Source of the DNA: Christiangramia oceanisediminis
GTDB taxonomy: Bacteria; Bacteroidota; Bacteroidia; Flavobacteriales; Flavobacteriaceae
DNA: 64,000 nt
Assembly: GCF_022570735.2 (NCBI RefSeq)
Contig: NZ_JANCNS010000001.1
Span: 1,550,001-1,614,000, forward strand
Direction: 5' to 3'
A model generated the notes under the pieces. It worked only from the letters and a program-made list of their open reading frames with translations, did not search any database and was not told the origin of the DNA. How positions within the stretch are numbered: position 1 is the stretch's first letter; each line of letters starts with the position of its first letter. Positions 26,116 through 34,376 of the stretch are shown here, one piece after another. Both the position numbers and the translations under genes were made by a program.

Positions 26116-28884
26116 ATGCGTTTGTCAATCAGTTTGCTTATGCTGTTCCTAAGCAGCATAGGTCTTTCCCAGAATTTCCAGATCACCGGGACCATCACCG
26201 ATAATGAATCACAACCACTAGAATCTGCCACTGTATATACTGAAAAGATTGCCGACAGCAGTCTTGTAGAATATACCATTGCCGAAAAGGACGGAAGCTT
26301 TCTTATCGAAGGAACTACCGACCTGGAAAAACTACGGCTCATAGTTAGCTATGCTGGTTTTACACCACATATCCAGGAGGTGCCGGTTCAGCAGAAAATA
26401 GATTTAGGTAATATAAGCCTTAAAGTAATGGACAATGCTCTTGATGAGATTACCCTTAACGCTAGCCGGGCACCCATTACCATAAAAAAGGATACCCTGG
26501 AGTTCAATGCGAACTCTTTTAATACCCGTCAGGATGCCAACCTCGAGGAGTTGATGAAGAAACTTCCTGGCGTGGAGGTGGATTCACAGGGGAATATTAC
26601 CGTGAATGGGAAACCTGTTTCAAGGATCCTTGTGAATGGAAAGGAATTCTTCGGGAATGACCCACAGATCGCCACAAAAAACCTTCCGAAGGAGATCATC
26701 GATAAGATCCAGGTGACCGATACCAAAACCAGAAGCGAGGAATTTACCGGAAAGGCGGGAAATCCAGATGATAAAACCATCAATATCGAACTTAAGGAAG
26801 ATAAGAACAAAGGCTATTTCTCAAGGCTCACTGCAGGAGGCGGAACCAATGATCGATATGAATTAAGCGGGATAGGAAACTACTTTAAAGATGAAATGCG
26901 GGTTAGTGTACTGGCTAGTTCCAATAATATCAACAGTTCAGGTTTTAGTTTTGATGAGGTCTTTGATATGATGGGCGGTAATGCGAGAAGTATCATGGTA
27001 AGCCAGAATGGGGCCTTCAACATCAATGGAATGGGCTTTGGCAGTTCAGGAGGGATCACCAAGGCCGAAACCGCCGGATTTAACTTCGTCAACGAATGGA
27101 ACGATAACCTGGAGTTGAGCACCGATTATTTTTTCGGAAAGAACGATACTGAAACAAGAACCCGGGTAGAGCGCGAGAATATTTTACCAGATTCGAGGTA
27201 TTTCACCAATTCCCTAAGCGAAAGTAACCTGGTAAACGATAGTCACAGGGCTAACCTGAGGTTTGAAGTGGAATTTGATACTCTCACCAGGTTGTCGATT
27301 AGTCCAAGACTAAATGCCAATTTTGGCTTATCCAATAGAAGCCGGGACGAAGAAACACTTGACGAAAACAGGGAGCTTCAGAACGCTTCCATGATCCGCG
27401 AAAACGAAGACCTGGAAAACATAGATTTTGCCAACAGGGTCGATTTCATAAAACGCTTTGGAGGGAGAGGTTCTTATTTGCAACTGGATTTAAATCATTC
27501 TCATAACCGCCAGCGCAATGATAACTTTTATTATTCGGAAAGTGTCTTTGTTTCTGGGGCAGGTGAGGATGTTCAAATCCAGGACCAGTTCATAGACCAG
27601 GATGAAAATGAAAATACGCTCGAATTGGGAGCTTCAAAAAGAAGTGTGCTGGCAGAAAAACTGTTCCTGGATGTGAATTATAATTTCCGGACTGCCAAAT
27701 CGAGGAATACCCGTAATGTTTTTGATGCTGAAAATGGCGAATTTACGAACCTGAACGAGTTGCTAAGCAATGATTTCGAGGTGTTGAGCTATATTCATAC
27801 TCCTAATGCCGGGGTGAACTACGAAGGCGAAAAATGGAGATTCAGCAGTGAATTCGGACTTTTGAGCACCAGCCTGGAGACAAATAACTTTATCGATAAT
27901 GTTAGATTTGATAATACCTACAATAATCTTTTTGTAGACGCCGATATTCGGTATTCCCCGGAGCGTTCAAAAAGCATTTATTTTGGCTACAGCACCAGTG
28001 CAGATGTACCTTCGGTTAGACAGTTGCAACCTGTAGAAGACCGTACTAATCCTTTGAACATCGTAGTAGGTAATCCCGAGCTGGAGCCAACTTACGAACA
28101 GCGTTTCCGGGGAGGCTTCAGAAATTATGATTTTTCCACCCGGAGCGGCTTCTTCAGTTATATGAATGTAAACCTCAGAAACAACCAGGTAGTTGCGGTG
28201 AGCAGGCTAAATGAGGATTTTGTTAGGGAAACCACCTATACCAACGTTGATGGGGTGATCAATTCCTACCTGGGTGGAAGTTATTCCAAATCCTATAAGA
28301 AGAAGGAACGGGAATTCAGGTATCGAGTTGGTATCAATGGAAACTATAATAAGAATGTTGGATTTATAAACGGGGTGAAATACAATTCAGATCAGTACGC
28401 CATAACTCCAACTTTAAACCTAACCTATGCTATAGATGAACTTTTTGAGATCAATCCTAGTTACAATTTCAGTTACAATGAAATCGCATATGATATTAAC
28501 AGCGGCAGGGATCAGGCTTATGTGAATCATAGTCTGGGCTTCGAGGCAACTACTTACTGGCCTAAAAATGTTGTTTTTGGAAATGATATTTCTTATAACA
28601 CTTTTGGGAATGTATCACCGGGATTCGATAATACCTCGCTTCTATGGAATACCAGCCTGGGATACCAGTTCCTTAAGGACAGGGCTACTTTAAAGGTAAA
28701 GGTATATGATATGCTGAATCAAAACGTGGATACAAGGAGGCTGGTTGGAGACGACTATATTCAGGATGTGAACAATTTGATCCTGAGGAGGTATGGAATG
28801 CTAAGTTTTACCTATAAATTCAGCAGTTTTGGTGGTGGCCAGGCACCAGGCAGAGGTCGGGGCGCACGAGTTATAAGAATGTAA
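26116..28884 (+). CDS. Outer-membrane beta-barrel protein, TonB-receptor-like with CarboxypepD_reg-like N-terminus
   Basis: 922-residue outer-membrane protein. Signal peptide about 1-18 (LSSIGLSQ); carboxypeptidase-regulatory-like domain about 20-110; plug-like domain about 110-220 with ELMKKLPGVEVDSQGNITVNG and ILVNGKEFFGNDP; then a long barrel rich in alternating aromatic strands. This is the OMP_b-brl_3 type, related to TonB-dependent receptors. The C-terminus is Gly/Arg-rich (GGGQAPGRGRGARVIRM). No SusD partner is adjacent, so it is not a polysaccharide-utilisation pair. It ends two bases before the convergent nhaA stop. Cargo unknown. Confidence 0.88.
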   Translation: MRLSISLLMLFLSSIGLSQNFQITGTITDNESQPLESATVYTEKIADSSLVEYTIAEKDGSFLIEGTTDLEKLRLIVSYAGFTPHIQEVPVQQKIDLGNISLKVMDNALDEITLNASRAPITIKKDTLEFNANSFNTRQDANLEELMKKLPGVEVDSQGNITVNGKPVSRILVNGKEFFGNDPQIATKNLPKEIIDKIQVTDTKTRSEEFTGKAGNPDDKTINIELKEDKNKGYFSRLTAGGGTNDRYELSGIGNYFKDEMRVSVLASSNNINSSGFSFDEVFDMMGGNARSIMVSQNGAFNINGMGFGSSGGITKAETAGFNFVNEWNDNLELSTDYFFGKNDTETRTRVERENILPDSRYFTNSLSESNLVNDSHRANLRFEVEFDTLTRLSISPRLNANFGLSNRSRDEETLDENRELQNASMIRENEDLENIDFANRVDFIKRFGGRGSYLQLDLNHSHNRQRNDNFYYSESVFVSGAGEDVQIQDQFIDQDENENTLELGASKRSVLAEKLFLDVNYNFRTAKSRNTRNVFDAENGEFTNLNELLSNDFEVLSYIHTPNAGVNYEGEKWRFSSEFGLLSTSLETNNFIDNVRFDNTYNNLFVDADIRYSPERSKSIYFGYSTSADVPSVRQLQPVEDRTNPLNIVVGNPELEPTYEQRFRGGFRNYDFSTRSGFFSYMNVNLRNNQVVAVSRLNEDFVRETTYTNVDGVINSYLGGSYSKSYKKKEREFRYRVGINGNYNKNVGFINGVKYNSDQYAITPTLNLTYAIDELFEINPSYNFSYNEIAYDINSGRDQAYVNHSLGFEATTYWPKNVVFGNDISYNTFGNVSPGFDNTSLLWNTSLGYQFLKDRATLKVKVYDMLNQNVDTRRLVGDDYIQDVNNLILRRYGMLSFTYKFSSFGGGQAPGRGRGARVIRM

Positions 28885-28886
28885 GG

Positions 28887-30203
28887 CTACCTTCTTGTTT
28901 TTCTAAGGTAGAGATAGCCAATTATACCGGCTAGAAGGGAGGCAGTAAATATTCCAATTTTTGCCTGTTCCAGGTAGATTTCAGACTCGAAGGCGAGGTC
29001 GGTTATAAAAAGGGACATAGTGAAACCTATGGCTCCCAGCATGGCTATACCGTAGATATCCTTCCACCTTACTTTTTCCGGAAGCTTTGAAATTTTAAAA
29101 AATAACATAAGTCTGGTAAAAATGACGATTCCTGCAAATTTACCAAGGATTAGCCCAAGCAGAATTCCCAGGCTTACCGGCTGCACGAGATAATGGAGGC
29201 TTTTTTCATGAAAACTTACCCCGGCATTGGCAAACGCAAATAAAGGCAGAACAACAAAACTAACAAAAGGGTAAAGCGCGTGTTCCAGTCGTTGAAGGGG
29301 CGGGGTGGCATCCTGGGTAAGCAGGCTGAATTTTTCAATAGTGCCGGTGATCTTTTCCTGTTTTTTCTGGTCTTTTTGAGATTTGCGAAGCTGATCTTTT
29401 ATGGAATAAGAAAGCAATTTTACTTTTCTAAGGAATAGCGGCGGGTCAATTCTTTTCTTGTTAGGAATGGCAAATGCTGCGAGTACCGCGGCGATCGTTG
29501 CGTGTATTCCTGAAAGCATGATGGCCAGCCATAATCCGCCTATTCCCATTACGGCATAGAACAGCATATTGCGAATGCCGATATAATTTGCAGCCAGTAA
29601 TATCAAAAGGAAGAAAAGACCAATCCCAAGGCTTTGCAGTGAGATTTGTTCAGTATAAAATAAGGCGATGACGAGCACTGCTCCCATATCATCTGCTATT
29701 GCAATGGCCGTAAGAAAAACCTTGAGGGACACCGGAACCGTATCATTAAGAAGGTAAAGGATGCCCAGGGCAAAAGCGATATCGGTGGCCATTGGGATAC
29801 CCCAACCCGAAATCGAATCATAACCTGAATTGAAAAAGTAATAGATCAACGCAGGGAATAACATTCCGCCGATAGCTGCCGCAACAGGAAGACTAGCCAG
29901 TTTCAGGCTTGAAAGTTCACCATACATGATCTCTTTTTTCAGCTCCAGCCCTATCAGGAAAAAGAATATGGACATTAAGCCATCGTTGATCCAGTGAAGG
30001 AGGTTTTTGCGTATAACGAGTTCATTCAGGCCAACGAATATTTCCTGTTTCCAGAACTCGTGATATGCACCTGCCAGAGGTGAATTGGCGATGACCAGCG
30101 CAAGTATGGTTGCGATAATAAGGCTTACACCAACCGAAGTTTGTTTTTCTATAAAGTTCTTAATTGGTAAAAGGAAGTAAATATCCAGCCCTGATTTTCT
30201 CAT
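28887..30203 (-). CDS. nhaA: Na+/H+ antiporter NhaA
   Basis: 438-residue inner-membrane sodium/proton exchanger for pH and salt homeostasis. The hallmark GWGIPMATDIAFALG and the paired transport aspartates in IADDMGAVLVIA are both present, and about 11-12 helices can be drawn. A cytosolic loop of about 50 residues rich in Lys/Gln (KDQLRKSQKDQKKQEK) is longer than in the E. coli protein. It is transcribed alone; an inverted repeat at 30253-30276 lies 50 bases upstream. Confidence 0.95.
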   Translation of the reverse strand: MRKSGLDIYFLLPIKNFIEKQTSVGVSLIIATILALVIANSPLAGAYHEFWKQEIFVGLNELVIRKNLLHWINDGLMSIFFFLIGLELKKEIMYGELSSLKLASLPVAAAIGGMLFPALIYYFFNSGYDSISGWGIPMATDIAFALGILYLLNDTVPVSLKVFLTAIAIADDMGAVLVIALFYTEQISLQSLGIGLFFLLILLAANYIGIRNMLFYAVMGIGGLWLAIMLSGIHATIAAVLAAFAIPNKKRIDPPLFLRKVKLLSYSIKDQLRKSQKDQKKQEKITGTIEKFSLLTQDATPPLQRLEHALYPFVSFVVLPLFAFANAGVSFHEKSLHYLVQPVSLGILLGLILGKFAGIVIFTRLMLFFKISKLPEKVRWKDIYGIAMLGAIGFTMSLFITDLAFESEIYLEQAKIGIFTASLLAGIIGYLYLRKTRR

Positions 30204-30252
30204 CTTCAGTCTTTGATGAATCGATATAGAGTTTGAAGATACGCTATGTTTT

Positions 30253-30276
30253 TGACCCTTAATATGATGAGGGTCA
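30253..30276. promoter_or_regulatory. Inverted repeat upstream of nhaA
   Basis: TGACCCT (30253-30259) and AGGGTCA (30270-30276), a 7-bp perfect inverted repeat with a 10-base spacer, 50 bases before the nhaA ATG. It is a possible operator or leader hairpin. Confidence 0.35.
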
Positions 30277-30473
30277 TGTGATTTGGTCTTAATATCTAAT
30301 GGAGGGATGCTATAAATACCTGTTTATAGTGTCCGGTTATAATTTATAAGCTATTTCAACTTAGTAAAATTTTAACATTATGTCGCTTTCTCTTACAGAT
30401 TTTATGAGTTTTTAAAGCAGTGAAAACTCAAATTTTCCTTATAGCTAATTTATTGTGTGTTCAACGATTATTT

Positions 30474-30504
30474 TTTGATTCAGGCCTATAACTGCTTATA
30501 TTTA
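30474..30504 (+). promoter_or_regulatory. Promoter of the 49-residue membrane protein gene
   Basis: TTTG (30474-30477), a 19-base spacer, then TATATTTA (30497-30504), one mismatch from TATnTTTG. The distance to the ATG (34 bases) is normal. Confidence 0.55.
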
Positions 30505-30538
30505 AGAAGGTTGAATATGAATTAAAAAATGATCGCTT

Positions 30539-30688
30539 ATGGAAATTTTTACCGATTTTGTAGACAATTACAATAATTCCCTGCGAGGCCTTAACATTTT
30601 TGCAAAGGTAGCGGTCAATCTGGCTTTAGTGCTAATCTTATTGGCAGTAATTGGAGCCATCATTAATGTGATCGTGCATACCGTATAA
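30539..30688 (+). CDS. 49-residue membrane protein in its own transcription unit
   Basis: Open frame from ATG 30539 encoding 49 residues. The polar N-terminus MEIFTDFVDNYNNSLRG is followed by one hydrophobic helix (about 20-46, VAVNLALVLILLAVIGAII). It has a near-consensus promoter 35 bases upstream and a strong terminator 33 bases downstream, which makes a complete monocistronic unit and argues that this is a real gene (or a small RNA overlapping it). No motif points to a function; single-helix peptides of this size often modulate membrane complexes. Confidence 0.6.
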   Translation: MEIFTDFVDNYNNSLRGLNIFAKVAVNLALVLILLAVIGAIINVIVHTV

Positions 30689-30720
30689 TTAGTAATTGTC
30701 TAAGACTTTTAAGTCATTAC

Positions 30721-30757
30721 AAAGAATCCTGCTTTAGAGCGGGATTCTTTATTTTTT
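30721..30757 (+). terminator. Strong Rho-independent terminator of the 49-residue gene
   Basis: A 13-bp stem: AAAGAATCCTGCT (30721-30733) with AGCGGGATTCTTT (30738-30750), one G-U pair, then ATTTTTTT. Confidence 0.88.
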
Positions 30758-30927
30758 TGGTGCGGTTATAAAACAAAATCATGATACAATTTTGGTCTGG
30801 GCAGCTTGGCTGCCTCTACACTGGATCCAGATCTCAATTTGATGAAATGGTCCGCCTTGCATAAAATTTACAGCCTATTTTTAACAGTCATTCAGCTACT
30901 AATTCATTTAATTACTAAAAAAATTTA

Positions 30928-31764
30928 ATGCAGTTCTATAAAGTTTTCTACTTACTTGTTTTTTGTGCATTCGGTCTTCAATCTCAGAGCCAGGAAATGA
31001 GAACCATAGAAGCCCAGGAAAACATTTACCTGGTCGGTGACAGGACCTTTTCATTATTTTATGTTACAGACAGCTCTGTGGTGGTGATCGATCCAATAAA
31101 TATTTCCCATGCGGAAACTACGCTCAAAGCGATCAGGGAAATCACCGATAAACCGATAAGCCATTTGTTTTACAGCCATAATCACTGGGATCATATTAGT
31201 GGTGGTAAAGTTTTTAAAGACGAAGGAGCAACGATTATTTCGCATATCCGGGCTAAAGAAAATATCCCCGAAAATGATGATGTTCTTATACCTGATGAAA
31301 CCTGGGGCGGACCTTCAAAAACCTACCTTATTGGAAATAAAGAGCTTCAACTGCATTATTTCGGAAGGAATCATGGTGCCGGGATGACCGTTTTTCGATT
31401 CCCGGAACACAATGCGGTTTTCATCATAGACCTGGTGGTTCCAGACAGGGTTCTTTATGCCTATCTTCCGGATGCCGATCCTTCTCAATGGAGAAAGAGC
31501 CTTGAAAAGATCCAGAGCTTAGAATTTGATCAGGTGCTAATGTCTCATGTTAGGGCCATTGGGAACCGGGACGATTTACAATTGATGCAGGATTATTTCC
31601 GGGATCTTTACGAGGCGGTAGAAACAGAATTGGAAAATGACACCCCGTTTTTTGAAATTCCCAAAAAGGTAAAATTACCACAGTATGCTCATTTGAAGAA
31701 TTATGAGGAATGGCTGGAAATGAATGTGTGGCGCATTCTTATGGAAAAGTCCATAGGACAGTAA
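30928..31764 (+). CDS. Exported metallo-beta-lactamase-fold hydrolase
   Basis: 278-residue exported zinc hydrolase. Signal peptide about 1-21 (ending LQSQSQE). Zinc site: HNHWDH at about residues 84-89 (HxHxDH), then NHGAGM, FIIDLVV and MSHVRAIG, supplying the later His/Asp/His ligands. The core is close to class B-type and quorum-quenching MBL proteins, but the identity is not close enough to call it a beta-lactamase; it may act on lactones, cyclic imides or other esters. It is the only gene between the small unit and the tRNA-Phe region. Confidence 0.85.
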   Translation: MQFYKVFYLLVFCAFGLQSQSQEMRTIEAQENIYLVGDRTFSLFYVTDSSVVVIDPINISHAETTLKAIREITDKPISHLFYSHNHWDHISGGKVFKDEGATIISHIRAKENIPENDDVLIPDETWGGPSKTYLIGNKELQLHYFGRNHGAGMTVFRFPEHNAVFIIDLVVPDRVLYAYLPDADPSQWRKSLEKIQSLEFDQVLMSHVRAIGNRDDLQLMQDYFRDLYEAVETELENDTPFFEIPKKVKLPQYAHLKNYEEWLEMNVWRILMEKSIGQ

Positions 31765-31791
31765 AAGTAAAAATTGACTTATGCTTTATGG

Positions 31792-31842
31792 AAATAAAAA
31801 ACCCGCTCCATAAGAAGCGGGTCTTTAAGGTGGTACCTCCAG
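31792..31842. repeat. 51-bp direct repeat, copy 1 (tRNA-Phe 3' end plus terminator)
   Basis: Identical over 51 bases to 32158-32208. It contains the terminator hairpin and the last 12 bases of tRNA-Phe (minus strand) with its CC tail. The copies are 366 bases apart and bracket the GIY-YIG gene. Confidence 0.93.
31796..31823 (-). terminator. Terminator behind the GIY-YIG gene (repeat copy 1)
   Basis: On the minus strand ACCCGCTT...AGCGGGT forms the stem, followed by a T tract. It is a duplicate of the tRNA-Phe terminator. The hairpin may also serve the MBL gene on the plus strand, with a weaker T run. Confidence 0.75.
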
Positions 31843-31869
31843 CCCCGAAGCGTCGGGGGGAACCAGGGG
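31831..31869 (-). pseudogene. tRNA-Phe 3' fragment carrying a hairpin in the T loop
   Basis: On the plus strand TGGTACCTCCAG (31831-31842) equals the tRNA-Phe 3' end and AACCAGGG (31861-31868) equals its 5' T-stem region. Between them the T-loop bases are replaced by an 18-base stretch that contains a perfect 6-bp hairpin (CCCCGA 31843-31848, TCGGGG 31853-31858). The fragment covers about tRNA positions 49-73 and abuts the TAG stop of the GIY-YIG gene. There is no acceptor 5' half, D arm or anticodon arm, so it cannot be a working tRNA. Confidence 0.8.
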
Positions 31870-32151
31870 CTATCTTTTCTTTAGTAAATCCTGAAGAATT
31901 GAAGGTTCTTCAATAACCTTCTCAATGAACTTTTTGCTTTTCATTCGCTTTAAAAATTTTTCAAGATAAAGAGCTTCTTCTTTGCAGGCCGTTTCAAATT
32001 TCAAAGCTACCTTCCAATCGTTTGCCGCGTTAGTGAAGCTTGATTTAAAATGATGATCATTGTGTAGTTTTATGCGAAATTCAACATCATTAGTTTCTCC
32101 TACGTAAAACCGGTTAATTTTTTCAGAAAACAGGATATAGAGATAGTGCAT
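31870..32151 (-). CDS. GIY-YIG nuclease family protein
   Basis: 93-residue stand-alone GIY-YIG endonuclease domain (UPF0213/YhbQ-like). The motifs are MHYLYI and FYVGETND in place of GIY and YIG, with the catalytic Arg in VEFRIKLHN and Glu in KEEALYLEKFLKR; all key residues look intact. The gene starts 7 bases upstream of the second 51-bp repeat and its TAG directly abuts a tRNA-Phe 3' fragment. It is thus flanked on both sides by the tRNA end plus terminator. It has no promoter of its own that I can see; read-through from tRNA-Phe is the simplest source. Either a housekeeping DNA-repair-like YhbQ relative or the nuclease of a minimal mobile element; the flanks favour the latter. Confidence 0.88.
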   Translation of the reverse strand: MHYLYILFSEKINRFYVGETNDVEFRIKLHNDHHFKSSFTNAANDWKVALKFETACKEEALYLEKFLKRMKSKKFIEKVIEEPSILQDLLKKR

Positions 32152-32157
32152 GTTCTA

Positions 32158-32196
32158 AAATAAAAAACCCGCTCCATAAGAAGCGGGTCTTTAAGG

Positions 32197-32208
<12 letters not shown>
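32158..32208. repeat. 51-bp direct repeat, copy 2 (within and after tRNA-Phe)
   Basis: Identical to 31792-31842. It holds the 3' 12 bases of the intact tRNA-Phe and its terminator. Confidence 0.93.
32162..32189 (-). terminator. Rho-independent terminator of tRNA-Phe
   Basis: On the minus strand ACCCGCTT pairs with AGCGGGT over a short loop, followed by TTTTTT, immediately downstream of the tRNA. Confidence 0.85.
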
Positions 32209-32269
<61 letters not shown>

Positions 32270-32289
32270 ATTGCTTTCAAAAGCGGTGG

Positions 32290-32321
32290 CAAATATAATT
32301 TCAATTTTAGGAACTCACAAA
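32290..32321 (-). promoter_or_regulatory. Promoter of tRNA-Phe
   Basis: Minus strand: TTTG (32321-32318), a 20-base spacer, then TATATTTG (32297-32290). Both elements match the Bacteroidetes consensus, with normal spacing and about 20 bases to the tRNA 5' end. Confidence 0.75.
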
Positions 32322-32372
32322 GGAAATTTTAAAAAAATGCTTTTGTATTTTTAGCGATCAAAGAATAATTGA

Positions 32373-33104
32373 ATGAATTTGATCATAGATGCAGGGAATA
32401 CCTTTGTGAAGACGGCTGTTTTTCAGGATGATATGCTCCAGGATAAAAAGGTTTTCAAAAAGGAAGAATTTTCTGAAAATTTTAAAAAGATCAGGGAAAA
32501 ATTCCCGAAAATCGTCCAGGCTGTTATTTCAAGTGTCGCTTCAAACGATTCCAGCATCCTTTCTGAAGTAAAAAAATTCTACCCGCTTCTTGAGATCGAT
32601 CAGAATATCCGGTTGCCATTTGTCAACGATTATGCTACACCAGCTACGCTTGGGAAGGACAGGATCGCGTTGATCGCCGCCGCAACCAGGTCTTTTCCCG
32701 GGAAGAATGTCCTGGTAATAGATGCCGGTACCTGTATAACCTATGATCTTAAAACTTCAGGCGAAGTATACAAGGGAGGTAGTATTTCACCTGGGATGGA
32801 AATGAGATTTAATGCGGTACACAAGTTTACTGCAAAATTACCGTTAGTTAAACCAAAGCCGGAAGTAGCTCTTATTGGTGATTCTACCGAGAATAGTATA
32901 CTATCTGGAATTATTAATGGTATTAGAATGGAATTACAGGGCTTCATCGCCGCCTATGAAGCTGAATTCGAAGATTTAACAGTTATTTTTACGGGTGGTG
33001 ATAGTCTATTTTTGTCTATACCATCAAAAAATAGCATATTTGCGAACTCAAATTTTTTGTTAGAAGGATTAAATTTCATTCTAGAATTTAACAGGACTCA
33101 ATGA
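32373..33104 (+). CDS. coaX: Type III pantothenate kinase CoaX
   Basis: 243-residue cytosolic kinase for the first step of coenzyme A synthesis. The N-terminal phosphate-binding motif IIDAGNTFVKTAVF opens the protein; LGKDRIALIAAA and VIDAGTCITYD form the pantothenate/ATP sites, and GGSISPGMEMRF is the family signature. It needs potassium and is not related to CoaA. Its stop overlaps the next start by four bases (ATGA), so the outer-membrane protein gene is probably translated with it. Confidence 0.95.
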   Translation: MNLIIDAGNTFVKTAVFQDDMLQDKKVFKKEEFSENFKKIREKFPKIVQAVISSVASNDSSILSEVKKFYPLLEIDQNIRLPFVNDYATPATLGKDRIALIAAATRSFPGKNVLVIDAGTCITYDLKTSGEVYKGGSISPGMEMRFNAVHKFTAKLPLVKPKPEVALIGDSTENSILSGIINGIRMELQGFIAAYEAEFEDLTVIFTGGDSLFLSIPSKNSIFANSNFLLEGLNFILEFNRTQ

Positions 33105-34357
33105 TAAAACGATTTATAGTAATCGTAGCTGTATTACTGGCATTTACGGCCAAAGCACAGGAAAACGTATCTTCACCTTACTCTTATTACGGGATTGGAT
33201 TAACAAATTTCAAAGGAACGGTAGATAACCGGTCCATGGGTGGTTTAGGGATCTATTTGGATAGTATCCATGCCAATCTTCAAAACCCGGCAACTTATGG
33301 GAGACTAAAACTAACTAATTTTACGGTTGGAGCAAGTCATGACCGTATTAGGCTTGAGTCTGCAGAAGCCATTGATAATGCTAAAATAACTTCTTTTGAT
33401 TATATAGCTCTTGCCTTGCCTTTAGGCCGCAACTTTGGAGTTGGTTTCGGATTGGTTCCATACACTTCAGTTGGTTATCGTATTCTCGATATCGAAGAGG
33501 ATATCGCGAGCAGGCTTAGTGGCCGGGGAGGTATGAACCGTGTATTCTTTTCAGCAGGTTACGGAATTACTGAAGAATTAAGTATAGGGGTTGAAGCCAA
33601 CTATAACTTTGGGAATTTTCAGAACACCCGAACGGTGATCAGGGAAGGGATTCAATTGGGTACTGAAGATGTGAATAGATCAGATATACTGGGCTTTAAT
33701 TTCAATTTTGGTGCGAACTACCAGAAAATAATTTCAGATAACCTGAGATTGCAACTTTCGGCCAATTATTCCCCGGCGAAAAACCTGGATTCTGAAAATT
33801 TCAGGGAAATTTCTACAGTAACTTTTATAAATTCATCAGAAGTTATAGTTGATACCCGCGAAGTTGACGTAGAAAATGTTAGTTTTACATTTCCATCTGA
33901 ATACAGTTTTGGTGGAGGTATAGGAAAACCGCATAAGTGGTTTGTAGGTGCAGAATATGTTCACCTTGGAACTTCGGTTTACCAGGGCGATTTTAGATGG
34001 AGAGGAGATGGAGGTGAGTTCGAAGATGCTTCCCAATTCAAAATAGGAGGTTTTTATATTCCTAAATATGACTCGTTTACGAGCTATTTTGACCGGATTG
34101 TGTATCGTGCCGGCTTCCGTTATGATGGTACTGGGCTAATCATCAATAATGAGTCCATCAATGAGTTTGGCATGTCTTTTGGTTTAGGATTGCCAGTTGG
34201 AGCCGCGAACAGGGATTTATTCTCGAATGCGAACCTCGGAATTGAGCTTGGACAAAGAGGTACCAAAGATGCAGGCTTGATTCAGGAACGTTTTATTAAG
34301 TTCTCGATAGGTTTATCCCTGAACGATAAATGGTTCACAAGAAGAAAATTTGATTAA
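33101..34357 (+). CDS. Outer-membrane beta-barrel protein, unknown function
   Basis: 418-residue exported protein: signal peptide about 1-19 (LLAFTAKAQ), then a transmembrane barrel with repeated amphipathic strands. The opening SSPYSYYGIGLTNFKGTVDNRSMGGLGIYLDSIHANLQN follows the pattern of FadL/PorV-like barrels in Bacteroidetes, where an N-terminal hatch precedes the strands. It overlaps coaX by four bases and precedes the TPR and lptC genes, an order suggesting an envelope-biogenesis operon. Cargo unknown. Confidence 0.82.
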   Translation: MIKRFIVIVAVLLAFTAKAQENVSSPYSYYGIGLTNFKGTVDNRSMGGLGIYLDSIHANLQNPATYGRLKLTNFTVGASHDRIRLESAEAIDNAKITSFDYIALALPLGRNFGVGFGLVPYTSVGYRILDIEEDIASRLSGRGGMNRVFFSAGYGITEELSIGVEANYNFGNFQNTRTVIREGIQLGTEDVNRSDILGFNFNFGANYQKIISDNLRLQLSANYSPAKNLDSENFREISTVTFINSSEVIVDTREVDVENVSFTFPSEYSFGGGIGKPHKWFVGAEYVHLGTSVYQGDFRWRGDGGEFEDASQFKIGGFYIPKYDSFTSYFDRIVYRAGFRYDGTGLIINNESINEFGMSFGLGLPVGAANRDLFSNANLGIELGQRGTKDAGLIQERFIKFSIGLSLNDKWFTRRKFD

Positions 34358-34376
34358 CCACACAATAAACAAGAAA

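Larger units (their letters stand above)
30204..30538. other. Intergenic region between divergent nhaA and the 49-residue gene
   Basis: 335 bases, AT-rich. It holds the inverted repeat at 30253-30276 near nhaA and a good promoter candidate for the small gene at 30474-30504. I saw nothing else with coding character. Confidence 0.5.

Noticed and set aside
30800-30814. GGCAGC-TTG-GCTGCC palindrome upstream of the MBL gene
   Set aside because: A 6-bp stem with a three-base loop and no T tract; too little to call a terminator or operator.
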